Source of the DNA: Bacteroidota bacterium
GTDB taxonomy: Bacteria > Bacteroidota > Ignavibacteria > Ignavibacteriales > Ignavibacteriaceae
Direction: 5' to 3'
DNA: 16,936 nucleotides
NCBI GenBank assembly: GCA_023453665.1
Contig: JAEXTA010000066.1
Coordinates: 1-16,936, forward strand
Below, piece after piece: positions 1 to 7,646 of the stretch; the stretch's first letter is position 1; each line of letters starts with the position of its first letter. Under the pieces are notes generated by a model. That model ran no database searches. It was not told where the DNA came from and saw only the letters and a program-made list of their open reading frames with translations. The translations under genes and the position numbers were made by a program.

Positions 1-263
1 CCGAAGAATATATGGGAGATGTAATGGGTGATATTTCAAGTCGCAGAGGAAAAATTTTAGGAATGGACAGCGATGGTCATTTTCAGATAATAAAAGCTAA
101 TGTACCTTTAGCAGAACTTTATAAATATTCTTCGCAGTTAAGAAGTTTAACTCAGGGAAGAGGCGCTCATAAACGTAAGTTTGCTTATTATGAAGAAGTA
201 CCAAAAGAAGTTGAACAAAAGATTACGGAAGAGTATAAAAAATCCAGGGAAGAAGGTCATTAA
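1..263 (+). CDS. fusA: Elongation factor G, C-terminal fragment (5' end outside window)
   Basis: This is the tail of EF-G, the GTPase that moves tRNA and mRNA through the ribosome after peptide-bond formation and helps ribosome recycling in the cytoplasm. Only domain V and the last residues are present. The reading frame is open from base 3, so the methionine at base 12 is internal. The fragment contains EYMGDVMGDISSRRGKILGM, the classic domain V start, followed by LRSLTQGRG and YYEEVPKEV, the expected end of the family, then a short charged tail. A strong terminator follows six bases after the stop. The LTQGRG/YYEEVP ending would also fit one of the paralogous EF-G copies that many bacteria carry, so the exact paralogue is uncertain; the family is not. 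Confidence 0.88.
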   Translation, partial: EEYMGDVMGDISSRRGKILGMDSDGHFQIIKANVPLAELYKYSSQLRSLTQGRGAHKRKFAYYEEVPKEVEQKITEEYKKSREEGH

Positions 264-268
264 AATTG

Positions 269-293
269 AGGCGGGTGATACCCGCCTTTTTTT
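269..293 (+). terminator. Rho-independent terminator after the EF-G gene
   Basis: A GC-rich perfect stem, ggcgggt paired with acccgcc around a 3-base loop, is followed directly by seven T. It begins six bases after the EF-G stop and ends ten bases before the start codon of the next gene, so the next gene cannot have an ordinary promoter between the terminator and its start. Confidence 0.9.
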
Positions 294-303
294 ATGAGGT
301 ATT

Positions 304-807
304 ATGGAAAAGTTATGGTCACCATGGCGTTCTCAATATATTGACTCATTCAACTCATCTGAAAAAAAAGATAGCTGCATATTCTGTGATATGGTTGATA
401 AAAATGTCATTGATGAGAATAACCTGCTTATTAATAAAAGCAGGTTAACATTTACTGTTCTCAATTTGTATCCGTATAACAACGGTCATTTGATGGTTGT
501 ACCAAACAGGCATCTCGACTCAATGGAACAACTTACTGCTGATGAGAACAGTGAAATTATGTTCCAGCTTCAATTAGCACAAAAAGCACTAAAACAAATT
601 TATAACCCGGATGGTTTTAACCTTGGCGCAAACTTAGGCAGGGTAAGCGGTGCCGGTATTGCAGATCATATTCATTTTCATCTTGTACCAAGATGGAATG
701 GCGACACGAATTTTATGCCGGTACTTGGCGAGGTAAAAGTAATTTCACAGGACCTGCTGGTTACTAAACAAAAATTAGTTGAAGCTTATAAGTTGTTGCA
801 AAAATAA
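304..807 (+). CDS. HIT-family hydrolase, Ap4A phosphorylase/hydrolase-like
   Basis: This is a histidine-triad nucleotide-binding protein of 167 residues. The family hydrolyses or phosphorolyses nucleotide conjugates such as diadenosine tetraphosphate; the catalytic centre is the H-x-H-x-H-x-x triad, with the middle histidine attacking the alpha phosphate. Here the triad is HIHFHLVP at residues 122-129 (histidines 122, 124, 126). The N-terminal W-x-P-W-R-x-x-Y (residues 5-12) and the CIFC pair (25-28) are typical of the bacterial subgroup related to Ap4A phosphorylases, and NGHLMVVPNRH (60-70) is the usual upstream conserved block. A GAGG ribosome binding site lies four bases before the ATG. 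It follows the EF-G terminator immediately and is separated from the next gene by about 150 bases in which I see no terminator. The exact substrate cannot be told from the sequence. Confidence 0.9.
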   Translation: MEKLWSPWRSQYIDSFNSSEKKDSCIFCDMVDKNVIDENNLLINKSRLTFTVLNLYPYNNGHLMVVPNRHLDSMEQLTADENSEIMFQLQLAQKALKQIYNPDGFNLGANLGRVSGAGIADHIHFHLVPRWNGDTNFMPVLGEVKVISQDLLVTKQKLVEAYKLLQK

Positions 808-960
808 TTTAAGTTCACATTTTGTTTACTGTACTTTACCTTGCATTTCACAACTCACTGCACTATTATTTAAGAAAGCTCATTTGAACTCAACCCTAGT
901 GAACACTAAAAGTTTGAATGAACTCATCGACTTTGTAACTAATGAACAGAATAATTTTTT

Positions 961-1701
961 ATGAAAAATATAATAATATTCTTTACGGCAATTATTTTAC
1001 TGGAAGGCTGCAGCAGCGCTCCTACAACGAAAAAAGAAGAAACAACAGTTAAAAATAAAACCAAAGAGAATATCTCAGGTATTGAGTTAAAAAATCCTGA
1101 GATAGAAGAAAGAGAATTCATCAGATCAAATAAAATAAAATCTGTTGATAAAATTCAATTCATGTTTGATGATGATAAGCCAGGCAGCCCGGATAAATTG
1201 TCTTCAATTCAGTACGATACTGATGGAAAGCTTATAGAAACTTTAAACTATGCTGAAGAAGGCACAGTCGATAATATCTTTAATTATACTTATGACAATA
1301 CGAATACGAGGATAGAATCCAAACGATTTGATCCTCAAAACAGATTGCAGAAAATTTATAAATATGAATACGATAAAAAAGGATTTAAGAAAAAAGTCAG
1401 CCGTACTAATGTCTCAGGTGAAATTGAAAAATATTATACTTATGAATATGACAGCGCCGGTAACCTAATAGAAGAGAAGTGGTATGGTGTTAACGGAGAA
1501 GAAGAATACTTAATAAAATATAAATACGACTCTCAGCGTAAAAAGATAAAGGCAGAAAGTTTTATGAATGGAAATGATCCTGACGCAAGTTATACTTTTA
1601 AATATGATTCAAAAGGTAACCTGGTCGAGGAAATAAAATATGATTCTTCCGGAGATAGAATAAGTTTGATCCAGTACGTATATAAATTTTTTGAAGATTA
1701 A
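961..1701 (+). CDS. Lipoprotein with six YD-type (RHS-like) repeats
   Basis: A 246-residue exported lipoprotein. A short N-terminal hydrophobic segment ends in LEGC, a lipobox with the modified cysteine at residue 17, followed by SSAP and a lysine- and glutamate-rich linker to about residue 60. The rest consists of about six imperfect repeats of 24-27 residues starting near residues 85, 111, 137, 162, 188 and 214, each opening with [YF]-x-YD-x-x-G-[KN]-L and ending in a charged/tyrosine strand. This resembles the YD repeats of RHS and tyrosine-rich antisense-type shells, but the protein is far too short to form a closed RHS cocoon and has no toxin or core domain. It probably forms a small beta-sheet solenoid on the outer or periplasmic face of a membrane. 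The ATG has no clear Shine-Dalgarno sequence. Its stop codon overlaps the stop of the convergent LOG-family gene by three bases. Function unknown. Confidence 0.8.
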   Translation: MKNIIIFFTAIILLEGCSSAPTTKKEETTVKNKTKENISGIELKNPEIEEREFIRSNKIKSVDKIQFMFDDDKPGSPDKLSSIQYDTDGKLIETLNYAEEGTVDNIFNYTYDNTNTRIESKRFDPQNRLQKIYKYEYDKKGFKKKVSRTNVSGEIEKYYTYEYDSAGNLIEEKWYGVNGEEEYLIKYKYDSQRKKIKAESFMNGNDPDASYTFKYDSKGNLVEEIKYDSSGDRISLIQYVYKFFED

Positions 1702-2282
1702 ACAGCAGCAAACCCAATTGCATCAGAACTCCAGGTAACAGAGGTATGAAGTGCAGTAACAATTTCTTCAGGTGAATTAATAACCCGCCACATATCGCTA
1801 TGCTGTTCATCCATAAATTTTTCTTTTATAGATAGATCAAGAAGTTTTATCAGCGGTTCATAATAGTTCTCAGTATTCAGAATTATAATGGGCTTTAGAT
1901 ACATCCCAAGACGTTTAAGACTTATTGTTTCAAAAAGTTCTTCAAGAGTTCCGGAACCGCCGGGTAAAACCAGAACAGCATCAGATTCTTCCAGCATTCT
2001 TGATTTTCTTTCTGCCATTGTTTCAACTACAATCATATTGGTTACACTATGATGTGCCCATTCAAGATCAATCATAAATTTGGGAATTATACCAGTCACC
2101 TTTGCACCGTTGGCTAATGCCCCGTTTGCTACAGCTCCCATCGATCCTTTACCGCCTCCGCCATATACGATTTCGTATCCTTCTTTTGCCAGTAATTCGC
2201 CGCATTTAAAAGCACTGTCCAAATAAACCTCCTTTATCCTGCTGCTTGATGCACAGAAGACGCATACGGATTTTATACTCAT
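1698..2282 (-). CDS. LOG-family protein (TIGR00730 Rossmann fold; putative nucleotide phosphoribohydrolase)
   Basis: A 194-residue cytosolic Rossmann-fold protein of the LOG ('Lonely guy')/TIGR00730 family. Characterised members cleave cytokinin riboside 5'-monophosphates or other nucleoside monophosphates to free base and ribose 5-phosphate. The diagnostic motif PGGSGTLEE is at residues 107-115, with the nucleotide-binding glycine loop GGGGKGSMG at 41-49 and the ERKSRM block at 91-96. Family members usually carry a leucine where this protein has serine in the glycine loop (GLMG versus GSMG), a mild deviation. The length is normal for the family. A purine-rich GAGGA precedes the ATG. It lies 43 bases downstream of coaD on the same strand and is probably co-transcribed with it. 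The true substrate in bacteria of this group is not established. Confidence 0.9.
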   Translation of the reverse strand: MSIKSVCVFCASSSRIKEVYLDSAFKCGELLAKEGYEIVYGGGGKGSMGAVANGALANGAKVTGIIPKFMIDLEWAHHSVTNMIVVETMAERKSRMLEESDAVLVLPGGSGTLEELFETISLKRLGMYLKPIIILNTENYYEPLIKLLDLSIKEKFMDEQHSDMWRVINSPEEIVTALHTSVTWSSDAIGFAAV

Positions 2283-2325
2283 TTATTTCCTCTGATTATG
2301 GTTGATTGGTTGACAGGTAATGAAC

Positions 2326-2805
2326 TTATTTACTAAATTTTTTTATCAGGGCTTCTTTAACAACAGGCGGAACAAAATCACTTACATCACTTTTAAGGCT
2401 TGCAAGGTTTCGTATGATTGATGAATTGAGATATGTATATTTTTCATGAGGCATTAAGAATACAGTAGTAATATCTTCAGCAAGTTTTCTGTTCATCAGA
2501 GCCATCTGAAATTCATACTCAAAATCACTTACTGCCCGCAAGCCTCTTATAATTCCGGTAGCACCAACATTATGTGCGTGATCAACAACAAGTCCATCAA
2601 AAGAATCTACAGATATATTTTTATAATCTTTCAGGCTTTCTTTTAACAATTCAACTCGTTCTTCGACTGAAAATAAAGGTGTTTTAGAGGGATTGATCGC
2701 AACTGTTACAACTATTGAATCGAACAGATCCTGAGCACGTTTAATAATATCGATATGCCCGAATGTAACGGGGTCAAATGTTCCGGGGTAAATTACTTTT
2801 TTCAT
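2326..2805 (-). CDS. coaD: Phosphopantetheine adenylyltransferase
   Basis: CoaD catalyses the penultimate step of coenzyme A synthesis: 4'-phosphopantetheine plus ATP gives dephospho-CoA and pyrophosphate. The 159-residue protein is full length. It starts with YPGTFDPVTFGH, which holds the nucleotidyltransferase T-x-G-H motif (TFGH, residues 14-17), has the substrate-binding lysine region at NPSKTP (38-43), the IIRGLRAVSDFEYE block (85-98) and the second ATP-binding signature SSIIR (128-132). It sits only 11 bases downstream of the strong terminator of the preceding exported-protein operon and has no obvious Shine-Dalgarno sequence, so its own promoter must overlap the terminator or lie in the end of the upstream gene, or it depends on read-through. 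In many bacteria coaD directly follows rsmD; here rsmD is about 7 kb upstream. Confidence 0.96.
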   Translation of the reverse strand: MKKVIYPGTFDPVTFGHIDIIKRAQDLFDSIVVTVAINPSKTPLFSVEERVELLKESLKDYKNISVDSFDGLVVDHAHNVGATGIIRGLRAVSDFEYEFQMALMNRKLAEDITTVFLMPHEKYTYLNSSIIRNLASLKSDVSDFVPPVVKEALIKKFSK

Positions 2806-2816
2806 AAAGTAAAACT

Positions 2817-2850
2817 AAAAAAAAGAACCGGTAAAAGAAATTACCGGTTC
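2817..2850 (-). terminator. Strong rho-independent terminator closing the exported-protein operon
   Basis: On the - strand a perfect 10-bp stem (gaaccggtaa paired with ttaccggttc, at 2841-2850 and 2825-2834, loop 2835-2840) is followed by eight T (complement of 2817-2824). It begins ten bases after the stop of the cytochrome/propeller lipoprotein gene and ends 11 bases before the coaD start codon. Confidence 0.92.
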
Positions 2851-2860
2851 CTGAAAAACT

Positions 2861-4354
2861 TTAACGGGCTGCAATGCCTGTTGCGTAACTTCCGGAATCA
2901 AGAATTCGTACAATTTCCCGGGTTTGTGTATCATAAACACATAACAATGCAGAACGTGTCTGTCCGGGCAACCTATAACCGGGCTTAAAATCGTCAGTAT
3001 CATTCGCACAGGTAACATATAAATATCTCCCATCGGGCGATAAATCTGCACCATATAAATGATGGAAATATGGGCTTTCAAACTCATTAGTTATTGACCA
3101 AATATTACCGGTCTTAGTGATCTCAGTGATAACCGGATGATGATGTGACACTGTATAAATTCTATTTCCATCTGATGAAACTGCTGACTGCATCGGGTGA
3201 TTTTGTATGGTGATTTCCTGAACTATGGTTTTTGTTTGGGTATCAACTACTAACATCTTACTTGATTTACGGCAATTGATATAAAGATAGTTATTATCAG
3301 GAGATAAATATATGTGCATTGGTTCATGAATCAGTACACTGCCTGATGCAAGTACTATGTCATCTATATGGTCGCCGGTAGATGTATTCATAATTGAAAT
3401 ACGGTCTTTCGTAAGATTTGCAGCATATAAAATTGTCCCATCATTAGATAGTGCAATAGCGTGCGGAAGTCCGAAAACAGGGAGTATAATGTCGTTTTCA
3501 CGTGTCATTGTTTCAGTATCAACAACATAAATAACATTATATTCACCGGTTGCTGTTGATGATTTAGAAACATAAGCTTTCTTTCCGTCCGGACTGATGT
3601 TAATCATACCGGGGACTTCTAACCCATCAACAGAACCAACTAAAACCAAAGTATTCAAATTATATTTTAGAAGACGACCTGTTGTTATAAGTGTAACGTA
3701 TAAGTATCCGTTTTTTATCTGAATATTGTGAGGCTGATCGGGAACTGATTTGACAAAATCAACATCAATAATTCCAGAAACTGCTTTATGTTCAGCATCC
3801 ACAACATATACTTCATCACTGCCTTGCGCACACAGGTAAATTTTTTCATCAGAATGTTTATAAGGAATTTCCCCTGTATTACTCTTTGCGCCGTTGTTAA
3901 TCCAGGCTTTAATAACATCTATTTGTGATTGCGGTATTCGTTGTCTTCCATAAGGCATTGCTAATGTATGATTTTCAACATTACCGGTTAACAATCTGTA
4001 CAACAAACTTTTTTCTGCATTGAAGGGAACGACAACACCACCTCCATAAGGAGTATTACCATGTGCCGGGTTTGTAACTTTATGGTGATGTGTGGAGTCA
4101 CTCATAGCTCTTCCAAAAGAGCCATGCACTAAACCTTCCCATGATTCAAGTGATAATGCATGTTGCGGTTCAGTTCCACCGTGGCATCCAGATTCAGCAC
4201 AATTTGATGCAAAAATTTCTGCAACCGCATATGATTCAAAACCGTTATTAGTTTTGTCGACCGGTGTTGTCATAACTATATTTTCACTATCGGTGCATGC
4301 AGCAAAAAAAATAGCGGATATAGAAACAAGGATAATCAGGAAATAGTTCTTCAT
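2861..4354 (-). CDS. Lipoprotein: cytochrome c domain with a CX4CH haem motif plus YVTN-type beta-propeller
   Basis: A 497-residue exported lipoprotein. The signal segment ends in FAAC, with the lipobox cysteine at residue 20. Residues about 40-157 form a small cytochrome c-like domain of the type found in planctomycete and Bacteroidota cytochromes: haem attachment site CAESGCH (cysteines 52 and 57, histidine 58), a spacing of four residues rather than the usual two, and a likely axial methionine in LAMPYG (Met133), followed by the typical closing helix IDVIKAWINNGA. From about residue 168 to the end there are YVTN/WD40-like beta-propeller blades with repeated patterns such as NISPDGKKAYVS, ALSNDGTILYAA, YLSPDNNYLYIN and DLSPDGRYLYVT. 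A surface electron-carrying or redox-sensing protein is plausible but unproven. It has an AAGGA site five bases before the ATG, starts eight bases after the stop of the preceding choice-of-anchor gene, and is the last gene of its operon. Confidence 0.85.
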   Translation of the reverse strand: MKNYFLIILVSISAIFFAACTDSENIVMTTPVDKTNNGFESYAVAEIFASNCAESGCHGGTEPQHALSLESWEGLVHGSFGRAMSDSTHHHKVTNPAHGNTPYGGGVVVPFNAEKSLLYRLLTGNVENHTLAMPYGRQRIPQSQIDVIKAWINNGAKSNTGEIPYKHSDEKIYLCAQGSDEVYVVDAEHKAVSGIIDVDFVKSVPDQPHNIQIKNGYLYVTLITTGRLLKYNLNTLVLVGSVDGLEVPGMINISPDGKKAYVSKSSTATGEYNVIYVVDTETMTRENDIILPVFGLPHAIALSNDGTILYAANLTKDRISIMNTSTGDHIDDIVLASGSVLIHEPMHIYLSPDNNYLYINCRKSSKMLVVDTQTKTIVQEITIQNHPMQSAVSSDGNRIYTVSHHHPVITEITKTGNIWSITNEFESPYFHHLYGADLSPDGRYLYVTCANDTDDFKPGYRLPGQTRSALLCVYDTQTREIVRILDSGSYATGIAAR

Positions 4355-4362
4355 CGTATTCC

Positions 4363-5982
4363 TTATTTAAGAAGAGTCATTTTTATAGTCTTTACATTTG
4401 AACCGGATTTCAATTGTGCAAAGTATAATCCCGACGGAAGGTTCTCTGCATTAAAAGTAAAATCATAATTTCCACGGGTAAGATATTCGTTTACTATCTC
4501 AGAAACTTTTTCACCAAGTGCATTATAAACCGATAGATTAGTTAAGTCATCATTCAGCAATGTAAAATTTATTTTTGTTGAAGGATTAAAAGGATTAGGA
4601 TAATTCTGACTTAGTTCAAAATTATTTAAAGGATAAAATTCAACTTCAACACTATTTGAATAGTGCTGTGAGCCATCAAAATCAATCTGAGCCAATCGAT
4701 AATATGATATACCTTCAAACGGTTTTAAATCTGTATATGAATACGAATTTTTTTCTGAAGTAGTTCCATTACCCTGAACAAATCCGATTTTAGTCCAGTT
4801 GTTATTATCAAATGATCTCTGTAACTCAAAACCCTGGTTGTTAAGTTCAGTTACAGTTGACCAATGAAGTGTAACATTCAATGGATTAACAGCAGCTGAA
4901 AATGATGACAACTCAACCGGAGTCGTTCCATCAAGTGTAAAATCAAAAACCCATAACCCCGTTTGAATATCGGAAATTAAAATGTTTCCTGAGGGTAAAT
5001 ACGGATAACAGCCCCACGCTCCATTATATGTGCCTGTATTGCTTGGGTAGGTATCATAATTACCAACAAGTTGCGGAGAAGCCGGATCGGAAATATCCAA
5101 TACAACATAACCGTGTTTATAGTATGAGATGTGTGCAAAGTTTCCCTTTACAAACAGGTTATGTACCGGATCATCGGATTGAGGAGTCGGGTTCGTCATC
5201 TGCCATTGGTTTACAACTAAATCCCATGAAGATCTGTCCTGAATATCCCAAACAGTTATATCACGTGCATCAAATTCTTCGCATCCTATAAAATACCTTT
5301 TGTCTTCAGTCATCCATCCGCTGTGGGAATAAATACCGGGAAGCATAGAACTTTGTGAAATTAACTGAGGGTTACTTTTGTTTGTTACATTTACAAGAGC
5401 GTACCTCTGTGAACTACCTGCACAAATAACTACTGTGTCATCCCATACATAAACATCATGAACATAACCGCTGCCGCCGTAATACGAAGACTGAACAGGT
5501 GCAGTTGGATTTGCAAGATTAAGTATATGCATACCGCCTGAAGTCGTTCCAATTACATAAGCATAACCATTATCTATATAAAGATTATGTGCACTTGTAA
5601 ATGTTGCATTGTATGTATGAACCAATGTTGCTGTATTCGGCAACTGCGATAAATCAATTACCTGCATACCTTCACCCGAACCTGATCCTTCAGTAGTTAC
5701 ATAAGCATAGTGTGAATGTGTTTTTATATCACGCCAAACCGAGTTTGGTCCTGGTATAAATGCAACCTGCACAGGGTTCGATGGATTTGCCAGGCTTACT
5801 ATCGATGTTCCGCTTCTTACACCTAGAAGTGCATATTCAGTTCCCGATGGATCAACGTAACCCCAAATGTCATTATAACCTACAGCGGGGTACTGGTTTA
5901 GATTACTGACTAAATCAACATTTAGTTGAGCGTAATTAACAGTTGTTATTGCGAAAATAATTAACAGAATAGACCTGTACAT
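4363..5982 (-). CDS. Choice-of-anchor B family protein with T9SS sorting domain (second copy)
   Basis: A 539-residue secreted protein. An N-terminal signal peptide probably ends after NYAQ (residue 19). Residues about 37-348 match the choice-of-anchor B/LVIVD-type propeller: DIWGYVDPSGTEYALLGV, IPGPNSVWRDIKTHSHYAYV, AHNLYIDNGYAYVIG, YVHDVYVWDD and TYNGAWGCYPYLPSGN. Residues 354 to about 450, starting TPVELSSFSA, look like the immunoglobulin/fibronectin-like spacer common before T9SS tails. Residues 456-539 are a type A T9SS C-terminal domain with NYPNPFNPST (460-469), GEKVSEIV and LPSGLYFAQL, ending in KMTLLK. The protein is therefore expected to cross the outer membrane by the type IX system and be anchored or released. 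GAGGT lies just before the ATG. It follows its paralogue by 30 bases. Molecular function of the family is unknown. Confidence 0.9.
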   Translation of the reverse strand: MYRSILLIIFAITTVNYAQLNVDLVSNLNQYPAVGYNDIWGYVDPSGTEYALLGVRSGTSIVSLANPSNPVQVAFIPGPNSVWRDIKTHSHYAYVTTEGSGSGEGMQVIDLSQLPNTATLVHTYNATFTSAHNLYIDNGYAYVIGTTSGGMHILNLANPTAPVQSSYYGGSGYVHDVYVWDDTVVICAGSSQRYALVNVTNKSNPQLISQSSMLPGIYSHSGWMTEDKRYFIGCEEFDARDITVWDIQDRSSWDLVVNQWQMTNPTPQSDDPVHNLFVKGNFAHISYYKHGYVVLDISDPASPQLVGNYDTYPSNTGTYNGAWGCYPYLPSGNILISDIQTGLWVFDFTLDGTTPVELSSFSAAVNPLNVTLHWSTVTELNNQGFELQRSFDNNNWTKIGFVQGNGTTSEKNSYSYTDLKPFEGISYYRLAQIDFDGSQHYSNSVEVEFYPLNNFELSQNYPNPFNPSTKINFTLLNDDLTNLSVYNALGEKVSEIVNEYLTRGNYDFTFNAENLPSGLYFAQLKSGSNVKTIKMTLLK

Positions 5983-6012
5983 ACTACCTCTCTTTAATTT
6001 TAGAGAACTGAA

Positions 6013-7629
6013 TTATTTTATTAATGCCATTTTAATGGTCTGATGAGAATGACCGTATTGTAAGTGTGCAATATAAAAACCTGAAGGTAAATCTCCAGCA
6101 TCAAAATTAATGCTGTGGATTCCGGGATTTTTAGGTTCATCAATTAAATTTGAGACAAGTTCACCAAGTGAATTGAACACTGTCAGTTTTATATGTGTTT
6201 CAAAAGGTACTTTAAATTCAATTGTTGTTGAAGGATTAAATGGATTTGGGAAGTTCTGATTTAACTGAAATGACTGAACGGAATTAAAATCTAATTCAGT
6301 TGCAGCAACAATTTTTTCTGTCCCATCAAAATCTACCTGTACAAGCCGGTAGTATGATTTACTAAAAGTTGGTATGTCATCAGTAAACGAATAATGTTTT
6401 ATTCCACCTGAAGTTCCGTTTCCTTCAACAAAGCCTATATTGTTCCATAAAGTTTTTTCTGAAGCTCTTTCAATTCTGAATCCATAATTATTTACTTCAC
6501 TTGCAGTGATCCAATTAAGAATCACCTTTTTTCCATCAACATTTGCACTGAATGATGTAAGTTCAACAGGTGTAGGATCATCAAGCAAAAAATCAATAAT
6601 GTATAAACCTGTACTCATATCCGAGACTATTATATTTCCTGACGGCAGATAAGGATAAACACCCCACGCCCCATTGTATGTGCCGCCAGTTCCGGGATAA
6701 GTGTCATACTCACCAACTTTGACAGGATTTTCAGGATCAGTAAGATCAAGAACTACATATCCATCTGTGTAATACGAAATGTGTGCAAAATTTCCTTTGA
6801 CAAATACATTATGCACAAAACTATTCCCGGGATTCTGCCATTCTGATACGACAAGGTCCCAGCTTGTTCTGTCCTGAAGATCCCATATAGTGATATCTCT
6901 TTCATTATATTCTTCGCATGCTATAAAGTAGCGTCTATCATCTGTTATCCATCCGCTGTGTGCATAAATACCGGGTAAGTGGACACTTGAACTAATAAGC
7001 AAGGGCATACTTTTATTTGTGATATCAATGAGTCCGTATTTTGATTCAGCGGCTGCAAAAACTGTATCGTCCCAGACATAAACGTCGTGGATGTAATTCA
7101 AATCCGTAAATGTTGCAGTCTGAACAGGGTTAACGGGATTTGATAAATCAAGTATATGCATCCCCCCGCTGAAGTTATTTGTTCCGATAACAAATGCGTA
7201 GCCATTATCTATAAATATATTATGGGCACGTGTGAAATATGTATCAATCGTATTAACAAGTATTGCTGTATCAGGTAATGTTGAAAGATCAATTATCTGC
7301 AAACCTCTTCCAGTACCTGTTCCTTCTGTTATAACATAAGCATAATGACTATGCGTTTTGATATCACGCCAGTGATAGGGCGGGGCGGAAGGACCCGGAA
7401 TGAACGCAGCCAGAACAGGTGAACCCGGATTTGTTACATCAATAATAGACGTTCCATCAGTAACTCCGATAAGTGCATACTCTCTTCCTTCAGCAGCATA
7501 TCCCCATATATCTGTATAGACTTTTGTGGGGTGCGGATCAAGATGTCCAAGCAGCATTGTATTTTGCTGAGCCAGGGGCACCGATATTAAACTGAAAAAA
7601 AGTAAAATAATAAAATTGCATCTTTTCAT
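6013..7629 (-). CDS. Choice-of-anchor B family protein with T9SS sorting domain (first copy)
   Basis: A 538-residue tandem paralogue of the next gene in the operon, with the same architecture: signal peptide ending near PLAQ (residue 20-21), choice-of-anchor B propeller domain (about 38-348) sharing blocks such as WRDIKTHSHYAYV, AHN-x-[FY]-IDNGYA, YVWDDTV and NGAWG-x-YPYLPSGN, an Ig-like spacer starting TPVELTSFSA, and a T9SS tail from residue 455 with NFPNPFNPST, GELVSNL and LPSGFYIAHL, ending in KMALIK. The two copies have clearly diverged, most in the sorting tails and the loops, so the duplication is not recent. The start is supported by GGAG eight bases upstream of the ATG. It begins 17 bases after the stop of the FG-GAP repeat gene and is surely co-transcribed with it. 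Confidence 0.9.
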   Translation of the reverse strand: MKRCNFIILLFFSLISVPLAQQNTMLLGHLDPHPTKVYTDIWGYAAEGREYALIGVTDGTSIIDVTNPGSPVLAAFIPGPSAPPYHWRDIKTHSHYAYVITEGTGTGRGLQIIDLSTLPDTAILVNTIDTYFTRAHNIFIDNGYAFVIGTNNFSGGMHILDLSNPVNPVQTATFTDLNYIHDVYVWDDTVFAAAESKYGLIDITNKSMPLLISSSVHLPGIYAHSGWITDDRRYFIACEEYNERDITIWDLQDRTSWDLVVSEWQNPGNSFVHNVFVKGNFAHISYYTDGYVVLDLTDPENPVKVGEYDTYPGTGGTYNGAWGVYPYLPSGNIIVSDMSTGLYIIDFLLDDPTPVELTSFSANVDGKKVILNWITASEVNNYGFRIERASEKTLWNNIGFVEGNGTSGGIKHYSFTDDIPTFSKSYYRLVQVDFDGTEKIVAATELDFNSVQSFQLNQNFPNPFNPSTTIEFKVPFETHIKLTVFNSLGELVSNLIDEPKNPGIHSINFDAGDLPSGFYIAHLQYGHSHQTIKMALIK

Positions 7630-7646
7630 TGAATAACTCCGGGGGA

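Noticed and set aside
176..183. TAAGTTTG matching the -7 promoter consensus inside the EF-G gene, possible HIT promoter
   Set aside because: The bases encode conserved EF-G residues (K-F-A) and no -33 element is seen at the right distance, so the match may be chance.
808..960. Gap between the HIT gene and the YD lipoprotein, examined for a small gene, RNA or terminator
   Set aside because: Only short imperfect repeats of tgaactca are visible; no stem with a T tract, no tRNA-like fold and no small frame with a ribosome binding site.
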